The notes: generated from the sequence alone by a model not told the origin. Counted from the stretch's first letter, positions 27,385 through 36,251 are shown. The stretch is DNA of 64,000 nucleotides from Candidatus Opimibacter skivensis (GCA_016722045.1 JADKGY010000022.1:124001-188000); one strand, 5' to 3'. Translations and numbers: made by a program.

Positions 27385-28287
27385 ATGCAAAAGAAGCTCC
27401 TCATAGCCGGTGGAAGTGGATTAATCGGAACTGCCCTGGCCAAAGAGGCCAATCTTCAGGGATGGGAAATAACCATTCTGAGCAGACATGCCGGTACCGG
27501 AAGGATTGTCTGGGATCCTGAAAAGGGTACTATAGATATAAAGGATAGAGAAGCATACGATGCGATCATCAACCTTGCCGGTGCTTCTATTGCAGAAGGC
27601 AGATGGACAGAAAAAAGAAAAAAAGAAATTTATCAAAGCCGCATTGATTCCTGCCATACGATCGAAAAGTATGTGCGTGAAGGACGACTCACTACTTCAT
27701 TTTATCTCGGTATCTCCGGTATCGGCATTTATGGAGACAGGGGAAATGATATTGTCGATGTAGACACGCCTATTGTAAATGGAGATGATTGGCTTATTAA
27801 AACTACGATCGACTGGGAATCCGGCCATATGGCTTTTGCAGATTTAGATATCAGAACTATCATTCTCCGGACAGGTATTGTTTTGAGTTTGGACGGAGGT
27901 GCTCTAAAGGAAATCATGAGTACTCCCGGTATTGGTGTCTTGTCTTATTTTGGAAACGGGAAGCAGGTCTGGTCATGGATACATATTCATGATTTGATCC
28001 GAATGATTTTTTTCTGCATTGGGGATGCAAATACAAAGGGCGTATACCTGGCATCATCACCTCATCCGGTCTCAAATAAAATTCTGACAAAAACAATCAA
28101 TCATTATTTAAAGCCTAAAAGATTAGTAGTTGGTGTACCTAAAATAGTAATAGCCACAATTTTAGGGGAGACACACAGAGTTCTATTTGAAAGTTGTAAC
28201 GCTTCCTCAGCAAAAATAGAAGGAGAAGGATTTCAATTTGAATTTCCTTCGGTCGATGCTGCAGTTAAAAATCTGTTGAAAAAATGA
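27385..28287 (+). CDS. TIGR01777-type NAD-dependent epimerase/dehydratase
   Basis: A 300-aa extended short-chain dehydrogenase of the YfcH/TIGR01777 type. GGSGLIGTALA near residues 8-18 is the nucleotide-binding turn; NLAGASIAEGRWT and KEIYQSRI are diagnostic; SGIGIYGD holds the Tyr of the active region. No substrate is known for the family. It stands alone, divergent from the transporter unit. Confidence 0.93.
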   Translation: MQKKLLIAGGSGLIGTALAKEANLQGWEITILSRHAGTGRIVWDPEKGTIDIKDREAYDAIINLAGASIAEGRWTEKRKKEIYQSRIDSCHTIEKYVREGRLTTSFYLGISGIGIYGDRGNDIVDVDTPIVNGDDWLIKTTIDWESGHMAFADLDIRTIILRTGIVLSLDGGALKEIMSTPGIGVLSYFGNGKQVWSWIHIHDLIRMIFFCIGDANTKGVYLASSPHPVSNKILTKTINHYLKPKRLVVGVPKIVIATILGETHRVLFESCNASSAKIEGEGFQFEFPSVDAAVKNLLKK

Positions 28288-28415
28288 GCAAAGAGCGAAG
28301 AGCAGTGGGGTCGTATAAACTATATTCTGGAATGTAGCAGTTAGTATGAAGGCAGGTGATAGAACTAAAATCTCCAAATGGAGTGTGCCTGTAACGGTTC
28401 ATGGGAATCACGCTC

Positions 28416-28533
28416 TCGCTCCGATGGAGCTTAAAAAATATGATGTCGGTGTTGTTACAGATATATCGCTCCGATGGAGCTTAAAGTTTATGATGTCGGG
28501 GTTGTTACAGATATTTCGCTCCGAGAGAGCTTA
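28416..28533. repeat. 50-bp tandem repeats with GCTCC-GAT-GGAGC palindrome
   Basis: Units start at 28416, 28466 and 28516, exactly 50 bp apart. Each starts TCGCTCCGATGGAGCTTAA (third copy changed to CCGAGAGAGC) and continues with TATGATGTCGGTGTTGTTACAGATAT. A degenerate CTCC-AAAT-GGAG palindrome precedes them near 28373. All bases of the unit are repeated, so this is not a CRISPR array. Confidence 0.93.
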
Positions 28534-28553
28534 ACTCTTCATTCTTGAGGACC

Positions 28554-28602
28554 AAAATCGAAAATCGAAAATCGAAAATCGAAAATCGAAAATCGAAAAT
28601 CG
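28554..28602. repeat. Heptamer array AAAATCG x7
   Basis: Seven exact tandem copies of AAAATCG, 57 bp beyond the 3' end of the minus-strand HAD gene. It is followed by a 45-bp sequence (28606-28650) that has a relative at 37472-37516. Confidence 0.95.
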
Positions 28603-28605
28603 AAA

Positions 28606-28650
28606 GCTTCGACCCGCTTTACTTATCCTCGTGCGACAGCTCAACCATCG
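28606..28650. repeat. 45-bp dispersed repeat, copy A
   Basis: Starts GCTTCGACC, contains GTGCGACAGCTCA and ends near CATCG. Copy B at 37472-37516 has the same length and framework (GCTTCGACC ... GTGCTACAGCTCAG ... ACCG). Confidence 0.65.
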
Positions 28651-28659
28651 TAAATCCGT

Positions 28660-29088
28660 TTACGGTTCGAAAATTTCAATATCCTTTGTACGCCAAACTA
28701 AGTTTGTAAACTTCCCTTTGAATCGTGTAGCCCGTACGATGTGATTATCGATCCAGTGATAATTTCCACCGCGTGGTTTTCCGACAAGAAGGCCATGATA
28801 TTTGAAACCGCATTTTGCTAACCAATCTTCTGTAATCTTTCGATGTGCTTCCGTACGTGATGTGAAAAACGTAATGATGTGCCCGTCGTCATACCATTTG
28901 TTGATGATTTCAAGAGCATCTTCATAGTAGGGTACATCGACCATTCGTTCAGGTTCCTCATTGGGGATATCATCACAGATCGTACCATCGATATCGATCA
29001 GGTAGTTTTTTACTTCTCCAGGGAGTAAAGGACTCATCTTCTCCCCTTTCTCATTGTACAAGGGGATTAATGGAGGTTGTTCGCTCAT
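28660..29088 (-). CDS. HAD-like phosphatase-type protein
   Basis: A 142-aa compact HAD protein. Motif I is DIDGT (Asp32, Asp34), motif II is FTSRT (Thr76/Ser77), Lys104 in GKPRGG would be motif III, and WIDN (Asp114) motif IV. There is no cap domain, which suggests a macromolecular or large substrate, or a polynucleotide-kinase-phosphatase-like role. Such proteins are sometimes mis-named phosphoheptose isomerase; nothing here supports that. A good promoter lies 28 bp upstream. Confidence 0.8.
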   Translation of the reverse strand: MSEQPPLIPLYNEKGEKMSPLLPGEVKNYLIDIDGTICDDIPNEEPERMVDVPYYEDALEIINKWYDDGHIITFFTSRTEAHRKITEDWLAKCGFKYHGLLVGKPRGGNYHWIDNHIVRATRFKGKFTNLVWRTKDIEIFEP

Positions 29089-29115
29089 TATTATTTTAAA
29101 TGGTCAAGATAGGGT

Positions 29116-29145
29116 CAAAGATAGGGGCGGCAGTCTTAAACTCAA
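29116..29145 (-). promoter_or_regulatory. Bacteroidota-type promoter of HAD gene
   Basis: Minus strand: TTG at 29143-29145, 19-bp spacer, TATCTTTG at 29116-29123, an exact TAnnTTTG. Confidence 0.6.
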
Positions 29146-29205
29146 TAATTCACTTGCAAATAGTTGTATATCATCTTCTTAAAAGACTAAATTCCAGTCG
29201 AAGAC

Positions 29206-30063
29206 TTAAAAATCTATGTAATCGGTGGGATCCACAGGCCTTCCCTGGATCCAGAGTTCAAAATGCAGATGGGGCCCGGAAGATAATTTCCCGGTATTTC
29301 CTATAATGGCTACAGCCTCACCAGCCCTGACAAAAGCTCCATTTCTTTTTAACAGCGTAGCATTATGCTTATAAAATGACACCATATCATTACTATGCTG
29401 AATGCCTATAGTATAACCCGTCTCAAGTGTCCAGTCGGCAGTAATCACATGGCCATCCCAGATTGCCTTCACCGGCGTATCATGAGGAGCGAGGATGTCA
29501 ACCCCAAAATGATCCTGTGAAGGATCAAATTTGCTGCTGATGACACCTGATATCGGCGGAATCAGGTACAGGTAATCAGCTGGCTTCAATACAGACGGGG
29601 CGGAAGAGCTTTTTACCTGAATAGTTTGCACAGGCTTTGGTGGCTCTGTTCGATCCTTTTCCCATGACAACGATTTTTCCTCAGGCGTTTTTTCTTCGTT
29701 TGGGGTCTGGACGACGTTTGACTTTCCTATGCTGTCCGACATACTGATCATCTGGTTGAAATGATCGTAATATTGTTTATAATCAACCAATTCTGTTTCC
29801 AGGGAGGCTACTTTCTTAGCAAGGCGAATGAAATCAGGGTTTTGGCTTGGCATCGCGTAACCGGGCACAAGTCGTCTAAGTGGGGTAAAAAAGATCACCA
29901 CGATCATGATCCCCATGGTCACCAGTATGATCGAAGAAAGAAGAACATAAAGATTGAGCAACGTAAGGCGATAGGAGCCCACTTCTTCAAGGGTATCATC
30001 CTTCCGGAGGACAAGCCTATATATGGTATGCCAATGCCGCTTTCTGGTCTTTCCTTGCTCCAT
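29206..30063 (-). CDS. M23 family (LytM) metallopeptidase, membrane-anchored
   Basis: A 285-aa peptidoglycan endopeptidase-like protein. One transmembrane helix (about 36-60) follows a basic cytoplasmic start; a helical stretch (80-110) and a Pro/Glu/Lys-rich linker lead to the LytM domain (about 165-285). Zinc/catalytic residues His185 and Asp189 (HFGVD) and His265/His267 (HLHFE) are intact, so it should be active. It is divergent from porW, a frequent neighbourhood for cell-envelope and T9SS genes. Confidence 0.93.
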   Translation of the reverse strand: MEQGKTRKRHWHTIYRLVLRKDDTLEEVGSYRLTLLNLYVLLSSIILVTMGIMIVVIFFTPLRRLVPGYAMPSQNPDFIRLAKKVASLETELVDYKQYYDHFNQMISMSDSIGKSNVVQTPNEEKTPEEKSLSWEKDRTEPPKPVQTIQVKSSSAPSVLKPADYLYLIPPISGVISSKFDPSQDHFGVDILAPHDTPVKAIWDGHVITADWTLETGYTIGIQHSNDMVSFYKHNATLLKRNGAFVRAGEAVAIIGNTGKLSSGPHLHFELWIQGRPVDPTDYIDF

Positions 30064-30072
30064 GATAGGAAA

Positions 30073-30104
30073 TTGGGTGTAGTGGTGATTTTGAAATAAA
30101 TTTG
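30073..30104 (+). promoter_or_regulatory. Bacteroidota-type promoter of porW
   Basis: TTGG at 30073-30076, about 20 bp spacer, TAAATTTG at 30097-30104, an exact TAnnTTTG. It gives a leader of about 60 nt before the porW start. Confidence 0.5.
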
Positions 30105-30170
30105 CCTCCTAATCAGTTTATAAGATTAAACGCCTGGTGGGAAACAACCTTTCAGCTTCAAATCATATAA

Positions 30171-33122
30171 ATGCTATACCGTATTAACGTGAAAAATACA
30201 CTTTTGATCTTTTTGACGCTGGGAATGATTTGGGGTTGTGTGACAACGAAGAGCCATCAGGACATGTCAAAAGTAGGGCAATTCTACCATAACGTGACTG
30301 CCAAGTACAATGGTTGGTTCAATGCCAATGAACTGGTGAATAACAGCATCCTCACGCTTGAAACCCAGCATGAAGACAATTTCAACGAGATCCTGCCCAT
30401 CTATGAATATTCCGCCGTTCAGAATGCGGATGCCGTCAAAGCCGATCTGGACGAAGCCATTAAAAAAGTATCAGTCGTCGTCACATTGCACGAATACAGT
30501 GATTGGGCTGATGATTGTTATCTCCTCATCGGGAAAGCGCTTTACCTTAAAAAGGATTATGAAGCAGCCGAAGACGCCCTCGAATTCTACCAGGATGAAT
30601 TTCTTCCAAATGGCAAGCATACATCTCTTCATAAAAAATCCAAGAGAGTAAACAAAGCCAAAAAAAGCGGAAAGACCAACGCGGTAAAGGAAGCGAATAA
30701 GCGGAAGAAAGAACTTGAACGTGTTCGTAAGAAAGCAGAAAAAGAACGCAAGGCTTACAACAAGCAAATCCATAAGCTGAAGAAGAAAGGAAAAAGTACG
30801 ACTGATATTCAACGTCCCGGCACGACAAAGGGGCCCGATGCAACAACTGTACTTCCAACATCCGATCTCAAGAAATATGAGCCCACAGCCGCCGAAATAA
30901 AAGCTAAAGCAAAAGCTGAAGGTGAACATGTTGGTTTGCTTGGTCACGTTCCTGTTTATGATGAAGCTATTCTGTGGTTAGCCAAATCGTATATTGAACG
31001 CCAAAACTGGACAGCAGCAGATTATCAATTCAGACGTCTGGAATCCGATGATGTCCTTCCCCCAAAAGTTTATGAAGAACTACCAGTAGCGAGAGCCTAT
31101 TATCATATGGTTCGTGAAAACTATCCTCAGGTGATTCCCTTTCTCGAACAAGCCATTGAACGTGCCTCAAAAAGAGCCAATAAAGCGAGATATGCATATA
31201 TCATAGCTCAATTGTATGATCGCGATGGCAATGTAGCCAAGGCCGGTGAGTTCTATCAGAAATCATTGGATTTCAGCAACAAGTATGATATGGAATTCAA
31301 TACAAGGCTGAGCATCATCAGGTCATCCGTCCGCAATAAAACGATGACCTCAGCTGAAGCTCAGCAGAGTCTTGAAAAAATGCTGAAGGACGAGAAGAAC
31401 AAACCATTTCAGGGACGTATATACTTCGTATTAGCCACTCTTGCTTTAGACAATAATGATATAGCCACGGCTATCGGACATCTTGAAAAGAGTATTGAAA
31501 ATGTACAGGACGATAAATTTCAGGCTGTGGAAAGCCAGTATTTGCTTGCCACATTGTACATGAAACAATTACAATTTGTAGAAGCTGAAGCCACATTTAA
31601 AGCTTGCGCAGCAGTCATGACAGAGACGGACCCGCGCTATAAGTTTGTCAAAAAGATGGGTGACAATCTGAGTGACATCGCTATGAATCTCAACACGATC
31701 ACGTTGCAGGATAGCTTATTAAAGCTTTCCTACATGAATGAAGATCAGCTCAAAAACATAGCACGTGATCTAAAAAAAGCAAAGCAGAAAGAAGAAGAAG
31801 AAGCTGCGGCGAAAAGCAAATATAATGCCAGCCAGGTAGGTAAGGGTACATCGCCTTCTCCTGCACTTCAGAATGGCGTACCTGCAGTTCGTCAGGTCAG
31901 TGGCAGTCCCATTGAAAGTACATTCTGGGCATTTGATCAAAAAAATCTGAAGAAGGCAAAACGTGAATTTGATAAGACGTGGGGAGATATACCGCTTACC
32001 GATTACTGGGGTGTAAGTTCTAAAGCAAGTCAATATGTCTCAACAGCTGAGTCGGCCCAATCAGGTAATGGCGATATAGGACTGTATGAAAGTGAAATTG
32101 AAAATTTCTTTAAAGACGTTCCAAAGAATGATACAGCCAGAGCTCAATCACATGCCCAGATCAGGAAGTCTATGCTTTTGCTCGGCCAGCTGTACCGCGA
32201 CCGATTGCAGGACTTTCAAAGCTCAATTGATATTTTGGAAAAACTATTGGCACGATATCCTGAAGCGCCCGAAAAGCTGGAAGCCTATTACCAACTTTAT
32301 CTCTCTTCTTTATCAGCCGGCGATCTTGTACGTACAGAAAAGTATAAAGCACTTATCATTGCCGAATATCCGAATTCTCGGTTTGCGAGGGTTCTTTCGG
32401 ATCCGAATTTCGCCGCCAGTCAGCAATCTGAACATGAGCGATTGATGACGTACTATGATGAAACATATAGCCTCTTCGAGCAGAAAAATTATAATGTCGT
32501 TCTCCAGCGCATCACAGATGTCGGTGAAAAATTTGGCGTCAACAATTCGCTGATGGCGAAATTTGAATTGCTCAAAGCGATGAGTATTGGTGCTACCATT
32601 GGAAAGGATGCTTATGTAGACGCGCTCAAGGATATCATTGCTAAATATCCAAATACAGATGAAGACAAAAAAGCGAAAGACATGCTGCTTCTTCTGGGCG
32701 ATAATAATGCAAACAGCGTTTATGGAGAAACGGGTCTAAGCGATGCTCAATTTACAGTGGAGGATAATGCACTACATTTCATCATCGTCTATGTGCGGAA
32801 CCAGGATGAAATAAGTATTCAGGATACAAAGGTTGCATTAGCGAAATTTCATAATCAATATTTCCAGCTTGATAATCTCAAAATGGCAAGCCTTGTATTT
32901 GATCCTTCAAAGAATCAATCTTTAGTACTAGTAAGATCTTTTACGACAAAAGAGAAGGCGATGAAATACTATGATACCGCCACCCGCAATCCAAAAGACT
33001 TTTTACCTTCTAATGCGATCTATGAAGTATATCCGATCACACAGAAGAACTATCGTGAAGTGATCAAGGCAAGATCATTGGATGCGTATAAGGCATTCTT
33101 TGAAGAGAATTATAAAAAGTAA
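30171..33122 (+). CDS. porW: Type IX secretion system lipoprotein PorW/SprE (TPR protein)
   Basis: A 983-aa tetratricopeptide lipoprotein. The signal sequence ends in IWGC (a lipobox, Cys23). The N-terminal FYHNVTAKYNGWFNANEL and the FNEILPIYEY element are diagnostic of PorW/SprE, a T9SS component needed for secretion and gliding. TPR-like helices fill the middle; a basic, coiled, Lys-rich insertion lies at about 155-205, and low-complexity KKAKQKEEEEAAA near 530. In this window its likely clients are the CTD-bearing proteins at 43-57 kb, with PorP/SprF at 35.2 kb. Confidence 0.9.
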   Translation: MLYRINVKNTLLIFLTLGMIWGCVTTKSHQDMSKVGQFYHNVTAKYNGWFNANELVNNSILTLETQHEDNFNEILPIYEYSAVQNADAVKADLDEAIKKVSVVVTLHEYSDWADDCYLLIGKALYLKKDYEAAEDALEFYQDEFLPNGKHTSLHKKSKRVNKAKKSGKTNAVKEANKRKKELERVRKKAEKERKAYNKQIHKLKKKGKSTTDIQRPGTTKGPDATTVLPTSDLKKYEPTAAEIKAKAKAEGEHVGLLGHVPVYDEAILWLAKSYIERQNWTAADYQFRRLESDDVLPPKVYEELPVARAYYHMVRENYPQVIPFLEQAIERASKRANKARYAYIIAQLYDRDGNVAKAGEFYQKSLDFSNKYDMEFNTRLSIIRSSVRNKTMTSAEAQQSLEKMLKDEKNKPFQGRIYFVLATLALDNNDIATAIGHLEKSIENVQDDKFQAVESQYLLATLYMKQLQFVEAEATFKACAAVMTETDPRYKFVKKMGDNLSDIAMNLNTITLQDSLLKLSYMNEDQLKNIARDLKKAKQKEEEEAAAKSKYNASQVGKGTSPSPALQNGVPAVRQVSGSPIESTFWAFDQKNLKKAKREFDKTWGDIPLTDYWGVSSKASQYVSTAESAQSGNGDIGLYESEIENFFKDVPKNDTARAQSHAQIRKSMLLLGQLYRDRLQDFQSSIDILEKLLARYPEAPEKLEAYYQLYLSSLSAGDLVRTEKYKALIIAEYPNSRFARVLSDPNFAASQQSEHERLMTYYDETYSLFEQKNYNVVLQRITDVGEKFGVNNSLMAKFELLKAMSIGATIGKDAYVDALKDIIAKYPNTDEDKKAKDMLLLLGDNNANSVYGETGLSDAQFTVEDNALHFIIVYVRNQDEISIQDTKVALAKFHNQYFQLDNLKMASLVFDPSKNQSLVLVRSFTTKEKAMKYYDTATRNPKDFLPSNAIYEVYPITQKNYREVIKARSLDAYKAFFEENYKK

Positions 33123-33145
33123 GACGATTTAGGAAAAACGAATAT

Positions 33146-33174
33146 CGAGTAACGAGTAACAAGTAACAAGTAGC
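33146..33174. repeat. Heptamer array GAGTAAC-type downstream of porW
   Basis: Four units, GAGTAAC, GAGTAAC, AAGTAAC, AAGTAGC, 24 bp after the porW stop and in the same orientation relative to the gene as the arrays behind minus-strand genes. Confidence 0.85.
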
Positions 33175-33248
33175 GGTTTCAAGATGAGGGTAGCCGAAGA
33201 GTCAAAGAAAAAGCGCATGTTGAGCGGTTGACCGACGTTCGAGCGTTT

Positions 33249-33345
33249 GCAAGGCTGTGCCTTGCGTAATGTGCGACGGAATGAATTCCATCGTTACAAA
33301 ATCGGTCGTGCCTACGGCATTTTATTTGACGTTTCGCTTCGAAAC
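33249..33345. repeat. Short hairpins with small loops between porW and the biotin carrier gene
   Basis: Perfect palindromes: GCAAGGC-TGT-GCCTTGC (33249-33265), TGCC-TAC-GGCA (33309-33319) and GTTTCG-CTT-CGAAAC (33331-33345), plus an imperfect one around GGAAT-GA-ATTCC (33279-33290). Same 3-nt-loop design as at 61618-61801. Confidence 0.8.
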
Positions 33346-33346
33346 A

Positions 33347-33859
33347 TCACTCAAACTCCACCAATGGAAATCCTCTATCCACAGCCTGTCCTATATTGAC
33401 TTTTATCTCTTTTATTATCGCATCATGAGGTGCGGCAATCACATTTTCCATTTTCATGGCTTCCAGGATAAGTAGTGGAGTTCCTTTGATTACATGATCA
33501 CCTGCTGTTACTTTGATTGATGTCACAAGCCCAGGCATGGGGGCTTCCATTAAACTTAATTTTTTGGAATGAATGGTGTTCAGTCCCATTTTTTCAATCA
33601 TCAGATCCAATTCCCGATATATTCGGACATGTTTTAGTTGCCCATCCAATTCAATACTGTATGTGTGTGAATCAGCATCATACCCCATGATTTTAATCTG
33701 ATGCAGTTTATTTCCTTCCTGAAATTTGTACATTCCTTCTGCCTGCGACATCATGTGAATATGATCAGCCATAGCGGATTGATTAGCCCCACTTTCATTG
33801 GCTGTCATTTCGAATCTTTCGCCATCAATTTCAATGGTTGTTTTGCTTTCGAATTTCAT
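33347..33859 (-). CDS. Biotin/lipoyl carrier protein (acyl-CoA carboxylase BCCP-like)
   Basis: A 170-aa protein with a C-terminal biotinyl domain: PMPGLVTSIKV turn and the EAMKM biotinylation site (Lys136). The N-terminal half resembles the carrier region found in propionyl- or methylcrotonyl-type carboxylases rather than AccB with its Pro/Ala linker. Its ATG overlaps the upstream gene stop by one base (TAATG), so it is coupled. No carboxylase subunits are in the window. Confidence 0.88.
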   Translation of the reverse strand: MKFESKTTIEIDGERFEMTANESGANQSAMADHIHMMSQAEGMYKFQEGNKLHQIKIMGYDADSHTYSIELDGQLKHVRIYRELDLMIEKMGLNTIHSKKLSLMEAPMPGLVTSIKVTAGDHVIKGTPLLILEAMKMENVIAAPHDAIIKEIKVNIGQAVDRGFPLVEFE

Positions 33860-34257
33860 TACGGGGTAGAGGATTGTTTTTCACGGCCAACTTTCTCAAG
33901 AAAGATGACTTCATAAATAGTGGATGCAAGATAGATCACAAGGAAGGGCCAGATAAAAGAATTATCAGCAGGTTCATATCCTTTCTGATATCCCAGGATC
34001 AATATCACGCACAGGATCATCTTAAGAAATACGGCCAGCATGATCAACTGAATGTATAATTTAGTATAAGAGCTGCGTGCTAAGATTTTCGCCGCGCCAT
34101 ATAAGAGAGTACAGAAAATAATCATTGCTGCAATCGTCACCACTATAAAACCTGCGTGAGCCCTCATTGGCGCGAACAACATGATTAATACCATTATGAT
34201 ACTCATCTCTGTGATGCTGGTGATGGCCAGCCCGGCAAAAAATTGCTTAGGGCTCAT
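33859..34257 (-). CDS. Four-helix membrane protein, AtpI-like position
   Basis: A 132-aa protein with about four hydrophobic helices. In Bacteroidota a protein of this kind often lies between atpZ and atpB; it may be a diverged ATP synthase subunit I. It overlaps atpZ by 11 bases and the biotin carrier gene by one. The assignment comes from position and topology, not from a clear motif. Confidence 0.6.
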   Translation of the reverse strand: MSPKQFFAGLAITSITEMSIIMVLIMLFAPMRAHAGFIVVTIAAMIIFCTLLYGAAKILARSSYTKLYIQLIMLAVFLKMILCVILILGYQKGYEPADNSFIWPFLVIYLASTIYEVIFLEKVGREKQSSTP

Positions 34258-34471
34258 CTTTACGATTTAATTCTTTGACCAGGATATAAAAAAATCCGCC
34301 TGTGAAAAGTAACAGCAGTAAAACTGTAAAGTACGGAATGGAGGTAGCCAGCTTCTTATCGATTTTCTGTCCAAGCCATGCCGCTATTCCCATCAGCGCA
34401 AAAAGCTGGATGGCCATGCCGCTATACTTCAGATATTTATTGGATGAAGGTGATTTGGGATCAGCCTTCAC
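34247..34471 (-). CDS. AtpZ/AtpI-like ATP synthase accessory protein
   Basis: A 74-aa protein with two helices separated by a short turn with GQKIDKK, and a GGFFYILVKELNRKDE C-terminus. This matches the AtpZ/AtpI family that helps F-type ATP synthase assembly or ion uptake. It lies 3 bp after the bactofilin gene. The usual atpB-atpE-atpF genes do not follow here. Confidence 0.8.
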   Translation of the reverse strand: MKADPKSPSSNKYLKYSGMAIQLFALMGIAAWLGQKIDKKLATSIPYFTVLLLLLFTGGFFYILVKELNRKDEP

Positions 34472-34474
34472 TAT

Positions 34475-34939
34475 TCAGGACATTGTAGCTTTTGCACTAC
34501 CGAGAGAACTGAGTTCAATCACATCTTCATCTAATGAAACCTTGCGTGGATTGGTGTGTTGAGCACCCATCTTACATTTCACATTAAAGATGGATCCGGG
34601 CTGAACGACTAATTTCTGTGTAGTCACGTCTCCTTCAATTCTTGCAGTTTCTTTGACATGCAGAATATCATTGACAAGCAGCACGCCTTCGAAACGACCT
34701 TCTATCACTGCATTTTCACATTGCACATCCCCCGTAATATAACCGGTGGGGCCAATGATGACTTTACCTTTGCAATTGAGTGTACCTTTTAAAGTGCCAT
34801 CAATACGAATGTCTTTATCCGCTTGTACGGTTCCTTCAATATTTGTGCCTTGTACGAGGCTATTGCTTGAAGAGGCAGAGGCTGATGTGATCAGGCCATT
34901 CGTCTTGCCTTTTGTATCATTTTTTGTGTTGTTGAACAT
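34475..34939 (-). CDS. Bactofilin (polymer-forming cytoskeletal protein)
   Basis: A 154-aa protein with a short Ser/Asn-rich N-terminus and a bactofilin beta-helix core: GTNIEGTVQADKDIRIDG, LKGTLNCKGKVIIGPTGYI and RIEGDVTTQKLVV repeats. Bactofilins polymerise at the membrane and place cell-wall or motility machinery. First gene of a four-gene minus-strand operon. Confidence 0.93.
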   Translation of the reverse strand: MFNNTKNDTKGKTNGLITSASASSSNSLVQGTNIEGTVQADKDIRIDGTLKGTLNCKGKVIIGPTGYITGDVQCENAVIEGRFEGVLLVNDILHVKETARIEGDVTTQKLVVQPGSIFNVKCKMGAQHTNPRKVSLDEDVIELSSLGSAKATMS

Positions 34940-35010
34940 CCCTTGAGAGAATTAAAGTCGTGAATAGATATAGTGTCATGGAGACTACAATCTGACAAAG
35001 GGGGTTGTAA

Positions 35011-35201
35011 AATAACGAATAACGAGTAACGAATAACGAGTAATAAATATTAATTATTGATTATTATTGATTATTGATTATTGATTATTGATCTGAAATG
35101 TGAATTGCAACTCGTTACTCGTTACTCGTTATTCGTTATTCATTATTCATTATTCATTATTCATTATTCGTTATTCGTTATTCGTTATTCGTTACTCGTT
35201 A
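35011..35201. repeat. Long heptamer region, inverted halves, flush with porP stop
   Basis: The left part carries GAATAAC/GAGTAAC units (35011-35044), the middle ATTGATT units (about 35053-35091), and the right part CTCGTTA, TTATTCA and CGTTATT/CGTTACT units. The two ends are reverse complements and could pair. The last CGTTACT (35197-35203) runs into the TAG stop (35202-35204) of the minus-strand PorP/SprF gene. Confidence 0.92.
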
Positions 35202-36251
35202 CTAGAACTTGGGACAATAAACACCACGATTCTGAGGTCCGCAAACGAGATAAACCATGGAGAATTCAAATCCTCCGTTACCCCTGCTGCCCTGGCTCAG
35301 ACTGGATGTATTGATATCATAACTGAAACCAATACCCCAGTTAGAATAATCAAATCTTGTAGAGAGAATGATAGCATCTACGAGAATAGGTTTTGTAAAA
35401 TGCCTGGCCAACCGGATCCATCCACCAAATTGGAATGACTGATCTGCGCCGCCATTATCAAGATTGAAGCGGAAACTATTTCCGGCATTAATTTCCAATG
35501 AAGGACCCTGTTTGAAAAACACGGCACCCGGTACAAGAGAAACACTCCTGTTTAATGGGAACTCACCACCTGCGTGTATAACTGATTTGGTGTAATATTT
35601 TTCAACATCATCAGGGCGATAGAATGACAGATTAGCCTGGTTAAGGTGATTGATAGCACCACCAAAATAAAAGTTAGTGTGCTTGTCTATTACAGAGAAC
35701 CAAAGACCGCCAAGGCCGATATCTCCGAAAATGAAATTGTTTGGGAGCTCACCTTCTTGTGATGGACATGTGGCACAATAGGTACCATCAGGATTTGCTT
35801 GTAAAGGCCATTGGGCATTTGTAAAGTCAAGGCTTCGTTGAGAAGCACCCACTTCAGCGCCAACCACTACATAATTTGCTTTCTTTCTGTCACCACCGAC
35901 CCTACGGCTATAGGCACCTGATAATTTTAATGTCAGGGTTTGAAAGTCAAGTTGTCCGGCTACATCGGTCCATACATTGCCTCCGAAACCGAAATAATCA
36001 TATCGGCCTACAGGCATCTTCTGATCATAGGACACACTATACGTGTTGTATGCGTTTCGTCCCAGGACTGAGGCCCATTGATTACGATAATTACCTACGA
36101 TACGGGTGTTGCAGTTTTGCACACCTGTAAGGGCAGGGTTTAGCGTCAGGGGCGACATATAGAATTGAGAAAAGTGGATGTCTTGTCCACATAGAGACGT
36201 CACTGTTAAAATGCCAACCAGTGATGTTAAAAAAGCAAGTCTTTTGATCAT
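35202..36251 (-). CDS. PorP/SprF family type IX secretion membrane protein
   Basis: A 349-aa outer-membrane protein. Signal peptide ends near SLCGQ, then the family N-terminus DIHFSQFYMSPLTLNPA and GNYRNQWASV, which are diagnostic of PorP/SprF. The rest is beta-barrel-like with alternating aromatic strands, ending FEFSMVYL... and a Cys-containing tail. SprF-type proteins help export of type B CTD cargo such as SprB-like adhesins; one such cargo lies at 53.8-57.1 kb. Confidence 0.93.
   Translation of the reverse strand: MIKRLAFLTSLVGILTVTSLCGQDIHFSQFYMSPLTLNPALTGVQNCNTRIVGNYRNQWASVLGRNAYNTYSVSYDQKMPVGRYDYFGFGGNVWTDVAGQLDFQTLTLKLSGAYSRRVGGDRKKANYVVVGAEVGASQRSLDFTNAQWPLQANPDGTYCATCPSQEGELPNNFIFGDIGLGGLWFSVIDKHTNFYFGGAINHLNQANLSFYRPDDVEKYYTKSVIHAGGEFPLNRSVSLVPGAVFFKQGPSLEINAGNSFRFNLDNGGADQSFQFGGWIRLARHFTKPILVDAIILSTRFDYSNWGIGFSYDINTSSLSQGSRGNGGFEFSMVYLVCGPQNRGVYCPKF

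Noticed and set aside
28416..28533. Possible CRISPR array
   Set aside because: Units are repeated along their whole length with no unique spacers, and no cas genes are near.
28346..28534. 62-aa open frame over the 50-bp repeats
   Set aside because: It is produced by the tandem repeat itself, has no codon-like pattern and no homology I recognise.
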